A stretch of 35,933 nucleotides of DNA from JBOFCS01 sp051646185 (GTDB taxonomy: Bacteria > Actinomycetota > Actinomycetes > Mycobacteriales > Mycobacteriaceae), in assembly GCA_051646185.1 (NCBI GenBank), contig JBOFCS010000183.1:1-35933 (forward strand). The letters run 5' to 3'. The notes below the pieces were generated by a model that made no database searches, was not told the origin of the DNA, and was given only the letters and a program-made list of their open reading frames with translations. Both the position numbers and the translations under genes were made by a program. This document shows positions 1-8,885 of the stretch, piece after piece (the stretch's first letter is position 1; every line of letters starts with the position of its first letter).

Positions 1-915
1 GGTCGAGGTAATACGCTCTTGCAATTCACCCATCTCATCAGCCAAAGTTGGCTGATAACCCACAGCTGAAGGCATCCGACCCAGAAGGGTCGAAACCTCA
101 GAACCAGCCTGAGTGAAACGGAAGATGTTGTCAATGAACAACAATACGTCCTGATGCTTCTCATCTCGGAAATATTCAGCCATGGTCAGCGCCGATAGAG
201 CAACCCGCATACGAGTCCCTGGAGGCTCATCCATCTGACCGAACACCAGCGCGGTGTCCTGCAGAACGCCCATCTCTTCCATTTCTAGATGGAGATCGGT
301 TCCTTCACGGGTACGCTCACCAACACCGGCGAAAACGGAGGTTCCAGAGAACTCCCGCGCAATACGGGTGATCATTTCCTGGATTAGAACCGTCTTACCT
401 ACACCGGCACCACCAAAAAGACCAATCTTTCCGCCCTTAACATAAGGGGTAAGCAGGTCAATAACCTTAATGCCTGTCTCAAGAATTTCTGTCTTGCCTT
501 CAAGCTGATCAAAGGCTGGTGGTTTACGGTGGATACCCCACTGCTCGCCATCGCGACCCAGACCTGGAGTGTCTAAACAGTCACCCAAAGCATTAAAGAC
601 ATGGCCTTTAACAATATCTCCAACGGGCACCGAGATTGGGCGACCACTATCGGTTACCGGGGTGCCACGAACCAAACCATCGGTTGGCTGCATCGACACC
701 GTACGAACAAGATTGTCACCAAGATGCTGGGCAACCTCAAGAGTGAGAGTCTTGGCCACCGAAGCAAGGGAAACTTCGGCGTGTAGAGCATTAAAGAGTT
801 CGGGAACAGCACCCCGCGGAAATTCGACATCCACGACGGGACCGATGACCCGCACGACACGGCCAGCGGTTGCACTGGCCCCGCCGATCTTGCTTTCAGT
901 TACTGCTGCGGTCAT
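1..915 (-). CDS. atpD: ATP synthase F1 subunit beta (partial, C-terminus outside window)
   Basis: Catalytic beta subunit of the F1 head, which makes ATP from ADP and phosphate at the cytoplasmic face of the membrane. The first 305 codons are present; the family is about 480 residues, so roughly the last third lies beyond base 1. The P-loop GGAGVGKT, the GERTREG stretch and the DNIFRFTQAGSE segment are all readable. The ATG start is 3 bases after the atpG stop, so the two are probably translationally coupled. It is the last ATP synthase gene in the window; atpC would be expected next on the minus strand, outside it. Nothing unusual is seen in the visible part. Confidence 0.97.
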   Translation of the reverse strand, partial: MTAAVTESKIGGASATAGRVVRVIGPVVDVEFPRGAVPELFNALHAEVSLASVAKTLTLEVAQHLGDNLVRTVSMQPTDGLVRGTPVTDSGRPISVPVGDIVKGHVFNALGDCLDTPGLGRDGEQWGIHRKPPAFDQLEGKTEILETGIKVIDLLTPYVKGGKIGLFGGAGVGKTVLIQEMITRIAREFSGTSVFAGVGERTREGTDLHLEMEEMGVLQDTALVFGQMDEPPGTRMRVALSALTMAEYFRDEKHQDVLLFIDNIFRFTQAGSEVSTLLGRMPSAVGYQPTLADEMGELQERITST

Positions 916-918
916 TGC

Positions 919-1887
919 TTAGTCACTTCCTGCGCTTGCGGACAACGCATCCACGCCACCGACGATTTCGCTGATTTCCTGGGTGATTTGTGCCTGACGA
1001 AGTTGATTAGCCTGGCGGCTTAAGGTATTAACCAATTCGTTGGCGTTATCTGTTGCTGCCTTCATTGCGGTTCGGCGAGCAGCCGATTCTGACGCTGCTG
1101 CGTCAAGAAGCGACGAGTAAATACGGGTGCTGACGTACTTCGGAAGAAGCGCGCCCAGCAATGTCTCTGGCTCCGGCTCAAACTCATAGTCTGAGCTTGG
1201 TCCATGAGAACCATTGGACAACATGTCATCACCGAGATCGATATTCTCTTCGTGAATCTCAACCTCCAAAGGTGCAATCCGGCGAACCTCTGGAAGCTGA
1301 GTGAGCATCGAGACAAACCTGGTGTAAACAATATGAAGCTCGTCTACCCCCTCAGTGGTTCCTTCACCATTATAGGCCGGTACCTGAGTACCAGAACCAG
1401 CCATAAACAGCTCAACAAGGTGACGGCTGGCCTTAGCGGCATCACTGTAATGCGGCTGCTGCGAGAAACCAGTCCATGCCGCCGATACTTCACGCCCACG
1501 GAAAGTGAAGTACCCCAAGCCTTTTTGCCCTAAGACAAAAATAACCGGTTCTTTACCCTCGCTGATCAGCAACTGGCACAGCTCGTTTGCCTCTTTGAGC
1601 ACATTTGAGTTGTAGCCACCACACATACCCCGGTCACTGGTCACGATCAAAACGCCAGAGCGCTTGGGCTCTGCACGCTCAGTCAGTAAGGGATGATCAA
1701 GCGATCCGGATGCACTCGCCAAAGCTGAAAGTACCTTGGTAATTTCCTCAGCATATGGCTTTGACGCCGCAACTCGAGCCTGCGCCTTAGTGATACGCGA
1801 AGTGGCGATAAGCTCCTGCGCCTTTGTAATCTTTTTGGTCGAGTTGACCGATTTTATGCGTGAGCGCAGCTCACGAATGCTAGCCAT
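919..1887 (-). CDS. atpG: ATP synthase F1 subunit gamma
   Basis: Central rotor stalk of F1, turning inside the alpha/beta hexamer. 322 residues. The N-terminal coiled-coil begins with KKITKAQELIATSRI, where Gln stands at the position that is Met in E. coli gamma; this is common in actinobacteria. The C-terminal helix (about residues 250-310) contains the usual TDNANELVNTLSRQANQLRQ-type segment. A stretch rich in acidic residues (about 195-225) lies in the middle of the protein. ATG start; atpD follows after 3 bases, and 45 bases separate it from atpA upstream. Ordinary member of the operon. Confidence 0.97.
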   Translation of the reverse strand: MASIRELRSRIKSVNSTKKITKAQELIATSRITKAQARVAASKPYAEEITKVLSALASASGSLDHPLLTERAEPKRSGVLIVTSDRGMCGGYNSNVLKEANELCQLLISEGKEPVIFVLGQKGLGYFTFRGREVSAAWTGFSQQPHYSDAAKASRHLVELFMAGSGTQVPAYNGEGTTEGVDELHIVYTRFVSMLTQLPEVRRIAPLEVEIHEENIDLGDDMLSNGSHGPSSDYEFEPEPETLLGALLPKYVSTRIYSSLLDAAASESAARRTAMKAATDNANELVNTLSRQANQLRQAQITQEISEIVGGVDALSASAGSD

Positions 1888-1932
1888 TCGTCAGTCACAC
1901 TCCCTTCGCTCGGCTTGTCGTTGGCTGGATTA

Positions 1933-3576
1933 TCACTTGCTGACAGTCTTCTTCTTAACGGTCACTGTTTCCTGGCTAACGTCGTCAGCGTCAAGTACAT
2001 CTGCCTGAGCTTCATTTACTAGCCGACTTCCATCAGCAGCAATGAAACCTTCTTTGAACTTGTTAGTCGCAGCAACCAGCGAGGCGATATTGCTATCAGA
2101 AAGTGCACCACCACCAGCAATGTCAGTGTAGACAGCAGCAGCATTGCGATGTAAATCCTCAAGAAGCTCGGCCTCAAAACGCCGAACATCAGCAACAGGG
2201 ACGGAGTCATAGTGACCCTCACCAGCGAGGAAAAGCGAAACAATCTGATCTTCCACCGCTACCGGGCTGAATTGATCCTGCTTAAGCAGCTCAACCCAGC
2301 GGGCGCCACGCTCAAGCTGAGCCTTCGAAGCATCGTCAAGGTCAGAAGCGAAAGCAGCGAAAGCCTCAAGTTCACGGTACTGAGCGAGCTCCAAACGCAA
2401 TGAGCCAGAAACTTTCTTCAAACCCTTGGTTTGAGCAGCACCACCAACACGGGAAACTGAAATACCCACGTTAATGGCCGGGCGGACGCCCTTGTTAAAC
2501 AAGTCGGATTCGAGGAAGACCTGACCGTCGGTAATCGAAATAACGTTGGTAGGGATGAACGCAGATACATCATTTGCTTTAGTTTCGATAATTGGAAGAC
2601 CGGTCATCGAACCTCCGCCTAGCGCATCGGAAAGCTTTGCGCAACGCTCCAACAAACGGGAATGTAGGTAGAAAACATCACCTGGGTAAGCCTCGCGACC
2701 TGGTGGTCGGCGCAGTAAAAGCGAAATTGTGCGGTAAGCCTCAGCCTGCTTGGTCAAATCATCAAAGACGATGAGTACATGCTTGCCCTGATACATCCAG
2801 TGCTGGCCGATTGCTGAACCCGTATATGGGGCAAGCCATTTGAAGCCTGCTGAGTCCGAGGCAGGAGCAGCCACGATGGTGGTGTATTCCATAGCCCCAG
2901 CTTCATCAAGAGCTGCTTTCACGCTGGCGATCGTTGAACCTTTTTGACCAATGGCAACGTAGATGCAACGGACCTGCTTGTTAACATCCCCGCTCTCCCA
3001 GTTAGCTTTCTGGTTCAAGATGGCATCGATACAAACCGCAGTTTTACCAGTCTTACGGTCACCAATAATCAGCTGACGCTGTCCTCGACCAATGGCTGTC
3101 ATCGCATCAATTGCTTTAATACCGGTTGCCAATGACTCTTCGACTGGCTGACGTTCAAGAACCGATGCAGCCTGAAGTTCAAGCACACGATTTTCTTCAG
3201 AAGCAATCTCGCCAAGGCCATCGATAGGCTGACCCAGCGGATTCACTACGCGCCCAAGGAAGGCGTCACCGACGGGCACCGAGAGCACATCACCGGTTCG
3301 CTTAACTTCCTGACCTTCGGCGATTGTCTCGTAATTACCCAGGATGACGGCACCGATTTCCCGGTCGTCGAGGTTCAGGGCAACACCAAGAACACCGCCG
3401 GGGAATTCCAGCAGCTCATTGGACATCGCTGAAGGAAGTCCGCTGATATGCGCAATGCCATCACTAGTGTCTGTTACCAGACCAACCTCTTCGCGTGAGG
3501 CCTCCGGGGAGTAGCTCGAAGTGAAATTCTCAATCGCACTACGGATCTCATCGGAGGAGATCGTCAGCTCCGCCAT
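1933..3576 (-). CDS. atpA: ATP synthase F1 subunit alpha with actinobacterial C-terminal tail
   Basis: Nucleotide-binding, non-catalytic alpha subunit of F1. 547 residues. The P-loop GDRKTGKT is at residues 172-179, and the beta-barrel N-terminal domain and the helical C-terminal domain are both complete. The protein is about 35 residues longer than E. coli alpha (513) because of a charged tail ending in KKKTVSK. In mycobacteria a comparable tail is known to suppress ATP hydrolysis by the enzyme; the same role here is an inference. ATG start. A 78-base gap separates it from atpH upstream, long enough for a separate ribosome-binding site. Confidence 0.97.
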   Translation of the reverse strand: MAELTISSDEIRSAIENFTSSYSPEASREEVGLVTDTSDGIAHISGLPSAMSNELLEFPGGVLGVALNLDDREIGAVILGNYETIAEGQEVKRTGDVLSVPVGDAFLGRVVNPLGQPIDGLGEIASEENRVLELQAASVLERQPVEESLATGIKAIDAMTAIGRGQRQLIIGDRKTGKTAVCIDAILNQKANWESGDVNKQVRCIYVAIGQKGSTIASVKAALDEAGAMEYTTIVAAPASDSAGFKWLAPYTGSAIGQHWMYQGKHVLIVFDDLTKQAEAYRTISLLLRRPPGREAYPGDVFYLHSRLLERCAKLSDALGGGSMTGLPIIETKANDVSAFIPTNVISITDGQVFLESDLFNKGVRPAINVGISVSRVGGAAQTKGLKKVSGSLRLELAQYRELEAFAAFASDLDDASKAQLERGARWVELLKQDQFSPVAVEDQIVSLFLAGEGHYDSVPVADVRRFEAELLEDLHRNAAAVYTDIAGGGALSDSNIASLVAATNKFKEGFIAADGSRLVNEAQADVLDADDVSQETVTVKKKTVSK

Positions 3577-3654
3577 AATTCTGCCTGCTCTTCCTGCGTG
3601 TTCTTGGATATCGGATCTACTGAAATTAGGTGTTTGGTGACTTGCGTTTTGTCG

Positions 3655-4473
3655 CTACTGCAAGTTCTTACGTAAAGCGGCGAGCCTGCCCGCAGTGGAA
3701 CCATCAATCACTTCGTCGCCGACGCGAATGACAAGACCACCAACAAGCTCAGGTTTCACTTCAACATGCACTGTTACTTTGCGCCCATAGGTGCGTTCTA
3801 GCATCTGAGAAAGCTTGGTCTCCTGCTCAGCAGTCAGTATCACAGCACTGCTGACTCTGGCTACTGTCTGATCACGCTGAGCCGCAGCCAGATTTGAAAG
3901 TGAATCAAAAGCATCAGCCGGAGCATTCACCGACCGACTCACCGCCTGGGAAGCCAAAGCGACAGTAATTGCCGTCACCTTGCCGTAGAGCAAGGTAGCT
4001 AAAAGCTCACGCTTTCTTGCTGCACCCTGTGCACGATCGGAGAAAACCTGCTCGAGCTCGGTATTTCCGGCAACAATTCTGCCCAGACGGAAAAGCTCAT
4101 CCTCAACGGTATCCAACTGTTGTTGCTCAGCAGCGGCCTGCAGAAGTGACTCTTGGCCCAGTAATTCAAGGGAATTAACCAAATCTGAAGGCTTTGACCA
4201 GCTTTGCGCCACAGCCGCATTAAGCACGGCAAAGGTACTTGTAGATACCTTGTCGGTAAATACCCTGCTCACTACATCAGTCCGCGCTGAAGCAACAGCC
4301 GAAGAATCACCTAGCGCAACTCGAAGAGTGCGTTCGGAGTCAAGGACCTCAACCACCGAAAAGAGCTCAGCTCCGGTTTGTGCCGCAGCTGCTGTCTGTT
4401 CGACTGCCCCAGCGATGGCAGCCTGCAGCGCACTACGTGTCTTCGCTAGTGCATCCCGGCTTGCTGCGTACAT
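3655..4473 (-). CDS. atpH: ATP synthase subunit delta (long actinobacterial form)
   Basis: Peripheral-stalk subunit joining F1 to subunit b. 272 residues from the ATG at 4473, which is long compared with the roughly 180 of E. coli delta and typical of corynebacteria. The conserved C-terminal segment GGLVIRVGDEVIDGSTAGRL is present. A GTG three codons upstream (4482) would overlap the atpF stop as GTGA, but the purine-rich AAGGGAA lies only about one base from that GTG and about ten bases from the ATG, so the ATG is preferred. Unlike Mycobacterium, where b and delta are fused in one polypeptide, this gene is separate from atpF. Confidence 0.93.
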   Translation of the reverse strand: MYAASRDALAKTRSALQAAIAGAVEQTAAAAQTGAELFSVVEVLDSERTLRVALGDSSAVASARTDVVSRVFTDKVSTSTFAVLNAAVAQSWSKPSDLVNSLELLGQESLLQAAAEQQQLDTVEDELFRLGRIVAGNTELEQVFSDRAQGAARKRELLATLLYGKVTAITVALASQAVSRSVNAPADAFDSLSNLAAAQRDQTVARVSSAVILTAEQETKLSQMLERTYGRKVTVHVEVKPELVGGLVIRVGDEVIDGSTAGRLAALRKNLQ

Positions 4474-4478
4474 ATGAC

Positions 4479-5048
4479 TCACTTCCCTTGTGCTGAGGAC
4501 GTGGAGTTGAATGCCGAAGAATCAAGCTCAGCCAGAAAGCGATCCACCGTTTCAGTGCGCTTAGCGCTTTCCGAAAGTGATTCACCGATGACCTTTTCGG
4601 CAAGATCTACAGCGGTACGGCCAAGATCTGAACGAAGTTCGGCAACAATCTGCTGCCGCTGGGCAACCAGTTGTGAGTGACCTGAGGCCACAATGCGATC
4701 GCTTTCCTCTTGCCCCTTGCTCTTGAGTTCAGCAATAATCTGCTGACCCTGGGCACGAGCTTCCTCTCGGATTTGAGCAGCCTCTGTTCGAGCCTGCGCT
4801 AGCTGTGTTTTGTACTGCTCAAGCAAAGCCGAAGCCTCTGCCTGAGCAGCCTCGGCACGCTGGATTCCACCCTCAATTTTTTCGGTGCGCTCTTCTAAAG
4901 CCTTCTGCGCCTGAGGAAGAACAAACTTCCAGAACACAAGACCTACAACAACAAGCGCAACGAGCGACCAGACAATGTCATAGGTGGCTGGTAGCAGTGG
5001 ATTATGGCTTTCCTCCTCTGATGCGAGGAGAATCATCGTGGTATTCAT
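4479..5048 (-). CDS. atpF: ATP synthase Fo subunit b
   Basis: Peripheral-stalk subunit b. 189 residues, with one N-terminal membrane helix (about residues 24-44) followed by a long charged helix that reaches up to F1; the rest is rich in Glu, Gln, Ala and Arg and is clearly coiled-coil. The length matches the stand-alone b of corynebacteria. The ATG is 6 bases after the atpE stop. No strong Shine-Dalgarno sequence is seen just upstream, so translation may depend on coupling to atpE. An in-frame ATG at codon 5 is an alternative start. Confidence 0.95.
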   Translation of the reverse strand: MNTTMILLASEEESHNPLLPATYDIVWSLVALVVVGLVFWKFVLPQAQKALEERTEKIEGGIQRAEAAQAEASALLEQYKTQLAQARTEAAQIREEARAQGQQIIAELKSKGQEESDRIVASGHSQLVAQRQQIVAELRSDLGRTAVDLAEKVIGESLSESAKRTETVDRFLAELDSSAFNSTSSAQGK

Positions 5049-5054
5049 CGCGGC

Positions 5055-5300
5055 TTAGGCGAAGATGAAGCCGGCAACGAGGCCGATCAGAGCCAGCGCC
5101 TCGGTAAATGCGATACCAAGGAACATGGTGGTACGAAGTTGACCGGCAAGCTCAGGCTGACGTGCAGTGCCCTCAATGGCCTTACCAACAACGATGCCTA
5201 CACCGATGCCAGGACCGATAGCGGCCAAGCCGTAACCGATCGCACTGGCGTTTCCGCTGAAGGTTTCTTTCGCAGCGAGTGTCTCCGCGAGGTAGCTCAT
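5055..5300 (-). CDS. atpE: ATP synthase Fo subunit c
   Basis: Rotor-ring subunit c, a hairpin of two membrane helices. 81 residues. The Gly-rich first helix (GLAAIGPGIGVGIVVGKAIE), the polar loop ARQPE (about 46-50) and the proton-binding Glu67 in AFTEALALIG are visible. Glu, not Asp, at the ion site and the absence of the sodium-ligand pattern indicate a proton-coupled ring. The start is supported by a GGGAAG motif about 6 bases upstream. This is the subunit bound by diarylquinolines in mycobacteria; the residues around Glu67 here differ from the mycobacterial ones. Confidence 0.97.
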   Translation of the reverse strand: MSYLAETLAAKETFSGNASAIGYGLAAIGPGIGVGIVVGKAIEGTARQPELAGQLRTTMFLGIAFTEALALIGLVAGFIFA

Positions 5301-5376
5301 GTCGTACTTCCCTTTCTGGTTGGCCCGCCACCGGGATCGGTGAGCGAGTCAGTTTGTGGTCAAGCAGTTGGACCAG

Positions 5377-6159
5377 TTAGTGCTCTTCGGCATGAAGAGC
5401 AAGATCTATATACACCGCAGTAAGCAAAGTAAAGATGTACGCCTGTAAGAAAATAACCAGGAGTTCAAAGAAAGTGAACGCCACACCACCGATAATGGAT
5501 GGCAAACCAAAGACGAAGGTCCAGGACTCGGTGGTGAAGAAAAAGTACTGGGTTGCGCTGAAGAACAGTACAAGCATGATATGCCCAGCCAGCATATTAG
5601 CCATTAAACGGACTGTGAGCGTGAAAGGCCGGAGAATGAAGGTGGAAAGAAACTCAATCGGGATGAGGAGAATATGCAAGGCCTTCGGCACATCAGGAAC
5701 AACAATGCTGGAAGTTACATAACGAGCAAAGCCGTACTTCTTAATTCCGACATAGTTAAACACGATATAAGCCAGTCCAGCCAGAACTAGCGGCATTCCA
5801 ATTCTGGCGTTGGAGGATATGTTGAGCAGCGGGATAATACTCGACATATTGAGAAATAAAACAAGGAAGAAAATTGTCGATAAAATAGGCAAAAAGCGCT
5901 TGCCTTGCTCTTTACCCAAAATGTCTTCAGCAATCTGAATGCGCACAAAGTCCAATGCCATCTCGCCAACGTTCTGAAGTCCGCGAGGAACCAACCGTGG
6001 GCTACGTAAGGCAAGCGCAAAAAAGGCCAGCAAAACAACCGTCATTACTAGCTTTATCAGCATCAGACGGTCAAGCTGGAAAGGAGTGCCCTCAAAGAGC
6101 ACCGCATCGGGGTAGAAATCTGACAGCGACGGCGGATGGAACTCCGACGCCTGGTACAT
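5377..6159 (-). CDS. atpB: ATP synthase Fo subunit a
   Basis: Stator subunit a, forming the two proton half-channels against the c-ring. 260 residues with five to six membrane helices. The essential arginine is Arg184 in FTLTVRLMANMLAGH, matching Arg210 of E. coli. The N-terminal PRLVPRGLQNVGE stretch is typical of actinobacteria. The ATG has no close Shine-Dalgarno sequence; the nearest purine tract (GGGAGAG) is about 14 bases away. It is the first core gene of the ATP synthase operon and is preceded by a 297-base leader with inverted repeats (separate entry). Confidence 0.97.
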   Translation of the reverse strand: MYQASEFHPPSLSDFYPDAVLFEGTPFQLDRLMLIKLVMTVVLLAFFALALRSPRLVPRGLQNVGEMALDFVRIQIAEDILGKEQGKRFLPILSTIFFLVLFLNMSSIIPLLNISSNARIGMPLVLAGLAYIVFNYVGIKKYGFARYVTSSIVVPDVPKALHILLIPIEFLSTFILRPFTLTVRLMANMLAGHIMLVLFFSATQYFFFTTESWTFVFGLPSIIGGVAFTFFELLVIFLQAYIFTLLTAVYIDLALHAEEH

Positions 6160-6456
6160 GAGGCTCAGCGGTCTCTCCCGTGCTCGGGCCGCGCACCAAT
6201 GGGTTCGCGGTTCGATCGGACATTTGACGAACTAGCGTGCTCTTGATCGACGGCGCGCTGCACTGTCTATCAAGAGTGACATAAAACTACATTAAATCTG
6301 CACTCTTATGTTACCGACGAGTAAATCACCCTGTGCATCACTGACACAAAACACACCGTGATCTGATCATCTCGCAGCTGTGACCTTATCAACACCGCGC
6401 TTTGGCTGTGACGACTGGGTGCCTCCTCCTTGTTACGACGCAGGATAGTACTACCT
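6160..6456 (-). promoter_or_regulatory. atpB leader with two competing inverted repeats
   Basis: Non-coding stretch of 297 bases between the atpI-like gene and atpB. On the minus strand it holds, in order, AAGAGTG (6307-6301), CACTCTTGAT (6278-6269) and ATCAAGAG (6247-6240). The middle element can pair with the first (7 bp, 22-base loop) or with the third (8 bp, 21-base loop), but not fully with both. This could be alternative RNA folds or spaced protein-binding half-sites. I do not see a convincing -35/-10 pair, and no T-tract follows either stem, so neither is an obvious intrinsic terminator. Confidence 0.4.
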
Positions 6457-6924
6457 TCAGTCGTCATATCCGCCGGTCGTGGACTTCCCGCTATGCGGAT
6501 CCACTGGATCAACATAGGGGACCTTCTGCGTCACAATTGCATAAGTTTCGCAACTCAAAACCACCACCAAGGCCAGGACCACTGTCAGAGCCAGAGCCGG
6601 TTTACTATAAAAATCTAACGGCTTAAGCAGTCCTAAAACCACAATGGCTAGGACAATCTTCAGCAGCCAACTGCCGAGTAAAACCGCACCCCCGGTTACC
6701 GGTTGTACGTTAGCGGTCAGAACCACCACTACCACGGTGAACAAAATAAAGCTGCCACCAAACGCCGCGCCAATCAACGCTCCGTACAACCCAGCAAGTC
6801 CAGCGGCTATTGACCACAGGCCAGCACTAAGAATTGAGAGCACAACTAAGCCAAGAATCCCGTAACGAATAGCGGAACGCAAAGGGGTGGACGCAGTAGG
6901 AATTTTTTGGGGAACAAAGGTCAC
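6457..6924 (-). CDS. AtpI-like membrane protein of the ATP synthase operon
   Basis: 155-residue integral membrane protein with four hydrophobic segments (about residues 20-45, 47-71, 77-98 and 108-126) and a hydrophilic tail ending in TTGGYDD. Position directly before atpB and this topology fit the weakly conserved ATP synthase protein I (AtpI) family, implicated in assembly of the c-ring or in magnesium handling. Assignment rests on context and topology, not on a decisive motif. The start is a GTG with no good Shine-Dalgarno sequence; no ATG lies nearby. It starts 18 bases after wecA, so it could be transcribed from the wecA side. Confidence 0.75.
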   Translation of the reverse strand: MTFVPQKIPTASTPLRSAIRYGILGLVVLSILSAGLWSIAAGLAGLYGALIGAAFGGSFILFTVVVVVLTANVQPVTGGAVLLGSWLLKIVLAIVVLGLLKPLDFYSKPALALTVVLALVVVLSCETYAIVTQKVPYVDPVDPHSGKSTTGGYDD

Positions 6925-6942
6925 AAGTCAGTAGCGTATCTG

Positions 6943-8124
6943 CTAGCCACGCACACTCTCCTGCTGCCTTCTGCGCAGGCGCGGCAAAGCAGTAGCCACA
7001 AGAGCAAAAAGCAAAAGCGCAGCAAAAGCGACCACTACATATCTACGGTCAAATAATGCCGAACCGACAGAGCCAAAAGCCAAAGTCCCCACCCAGAGAT
7101 AAATAATTAGCACTACCCGCCGATGTGAATGACCCAACTGTAAGAGCCGATGATGCAAGTGCATTTTATCTGGGCTAAATGGACTTCGCCCCGCCCTCTT
7201 TCGTCTAATCACGGCAAGTAATAAATCTAAAAACGGCACAAACATGACAGCCACAACAAGAAAAAGCGGTGAGAGTAAAACCAACACCTCACTGAAGCCA
7301 TAACTCGCCAAACTCACTTTTCCGGAAGCACTAGTTGAGGCAGTCGCAAGTAAAAGACCAATCAGCATTGAACCAGAATCGCCCATAAATATTTTTGCCG
7401 GTTGAAAATTATGCGGAAGAAATCCAATACAGGCCCCAGCCAGTGCAGCAGCAATGAGCGCCGGGGGGTAATACGAAACATCCCCGCCATTATCTTCGAG
7501 CAGACCCACCGAAAAAGCGCACAGAGCCAACGCGGCAATACAGCCAACCCCTGCAAGCAACCCATCCAAACCGTCAATGAAGTTCATCGCGTTAACCATC
7601 ATGACTGTCACCAGAACGGTAAGAAGCCCTGATTGCAACTGATCCAAAATAACCGTGCTGCCATTAAACGGGTTGTACACTAAAAACCAGCTCACCCCCA
7701 TGAAAACCAGCACCACAGCCGCTGTTATTTGACCAACCAGCTTAGTTAAGGCATCCAAGCCCCATCGATCATCAACGATTCCTACCACAACAATAAGAGC
7801 TCCAGCCCACATCACCGCCTGCACATCAGAGGTGTACTCAAATCCGCGTGTTAAGGCAGGTAGCTGTTGAGCAAGAAACAGCGCTGCCAACACTCCCACA
7901 TAAATGCCCACCCCACCCATACGCGGCGTAGGTAGTACATGCACATCGCGATCACGGGGCACTGCAACTGCCCCAAATCTCATAGCTATCAACCGAACAA
8001 GACCTGTTGCTAAAAAAGTTATTGCCGCAGCAATGACACAAATAAGTAGCAATTCACGAAGGGGAACACCCGCACCTCGAGCAGACTGCGCCAACAGGCT
8101 CGTCATCATATCCGGGGGTTTCAT
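6943..8124 (-). CDS. wecA: Decaprenyl-phosphate GlcNAc-1-phosphate transferase (WecA/Rfe)
   Basis: Transfers GlcNAc-1-phosphate from UDP-GlcNAc to decaprenyl phosphate, the first step of the linker that joins arabinogalactan to peptidoglycan in mycolic-acid bacteria. 393 residues, about eleven membrane helices. Motifs of the MraY/WecA family are complete: the Asp pair in GIVDDRWGLDA (118-119), NAMNFIDGLDGL (178-189), HNFQPAKIFMGDSG (238-251), and the C-terminal loop DKMHLHHRLLQLGHSHR. The C-terminal His-rich loop points to WecA, not MraY. The ATG at 8124 lies directly after AAGGG; ATGs at codons 6 and 7 are possible alternatives. 35 bases follow the Sua5 gene, consistent with one transcript. 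Confidence 0.93.
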   Translation of the reverse strand: MKPPDMMTSLLAQSARGAGVPLRELLLICVIAAAITFLATGLVRLIAMRFGAVAVPRDRDVHVLPTPRMGGVGIYVGVLAALFLAQQLPALTRGFEYTSDVQAVMWAGALIVVVGIVDDRWGLDALTKLVGQITAAVVLVFMGVSWFLVYNPFNGSTVILDQLQSGLLTVLVTVMMVNAMNFIDGLDGLLAGVGCIAALALCAFSVGLLEDNGGDVSYYPPALIAAALAGACIGFLPHNFQPAKIFMGDSGSMLIGLLLATASTSASGKVSLASYGFSEVLVLLSPLFLVVAVMFVPFLDLLLAVIRRKRAGRSPFSPDKMHLHHRLLQLGHSHRRVVLIIYLWVGTLAFGSVGSALFDRRYVVVAFAALLLFALVATALPRLRRRQQESVRG

Positions 8125-8159
8125 CCCTTGAACGGTACCGCGAACGGCAAAAATGCGCG

Positions 8160-8813
8160 TCAGCGACGCAAGCTTTCTGCAGTCACTCCCAATACTTCGG
8201 CGATTTCCGCTATTTGAACCGCACCCTCACGCAATATTTTTGGCTCATCACAAGTAAGATCAACAATCGTTGATGCCAAGGCATGCTCAGCTTTCCCGCC
8301 ATCCAAATACACCGTTGACGCGCTACCCAACTGCTCCTGCGCCTGCGCGACTGTGGTTGCTGGGGGCCGCCCAGAAATATTTGCACTAGATACCGCAAGC
8401 GGCCCTACGGCTTGGTGTAATTCCAAAGCGACTGGATGCAAGGGCATGCGGATCATAACCGTACCTCGCGCCTCCCCCAGATCCCAGGATAACGAAGGGG
8501 CCTGCTGCACAACAAGACTCAATGCACCTGGCCAAAAAGATCTTATAAGCTCCCTTGCTTGGGTTGGTACGGCGTACACTAAGCCATCAATTGTGTTCCA
8601 GGATCCCACTAAAACTGGTACCGGCATATCCCGGCCGCGCCCCTTTGCACTAAGCAAACTTGCCACCGCCTCCCGATCAAAAGCATCACAGCCAAGCCCA
8701 TACAAGGTATCGGTGGGAAGAACAACCAAACGACCACCCTTAAGCGCAGCTGTTGCCGCCTCGATTCCCGCTGAACGAGAGCCCGGCTCCGAACAATCAT
8801 AAACGGTACTCAC
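8160..8813 (-). CDS. L-threonylcarbamoyladenylate synthase (Sua5/YrdC/YciO family)
   Basis: Makes threonylcarbamoyl-AMP from threonine, bicarbonate and ATP, the precursor of the t6A modification at position 37 of ANN-decoding tRNAs. 217 residues from a GTG at 8813. The YrdC signature is clear: LPTDTLYGLGCDA near residues 33-45, KGRGRDMPVPVLV, and PLAVSSANISGRPPATT. It is the short form, without the extra C-terminal Sua5 domain. A longer reading from a TTG at 8831 is possible, but GGAAGGA lies 8 bases before the GTG, and the N-terminus from the GTG (MSTVYDCSEP) matches the family in related bacteria. It follows prmC by 72 bases. Confidence 0.93.
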   Translation of the reverse strand: MSTVYDCSEPGSRSAGIEAATAALKGGRLVVLPTDTLYGLGCDAFDREAVASLLSAKGRGRDMPVPVLVGSWNTIDGLVYAVPTQARELIRSFWPGALSLVVQQAPSLSWDLGEARGTVMIRMPLHPVALELHQAVGPLAVSSANISGRPPATTVAQAQEQLGSASTVYLDGGKAEHALASTIVDLTCDEPKILREGAVQIAEIAEVLGVTAESLRR

Positions 8814-8885
8814 AACAGTTATCCTTCCCAAGACGCTTGGCTAGTCGTTTTTACTACACCAACACCCCCTGTGCTGGCCAAGAAA

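Noticed and set aside
254..922. Plus-strand open frames opposite atpD
   Set aside because: They mirror a well-conserved coding gene, have no ribosome sites, and encode low-complexity Arg/Pro/Thr-rich sequence.
4474..4482. GTG start of atpH overlapping the atpF stop
   Set aside because: The purine-rich site is about one base from this GTG but about ten from the ATG at 4473, so the ATG is the better start.
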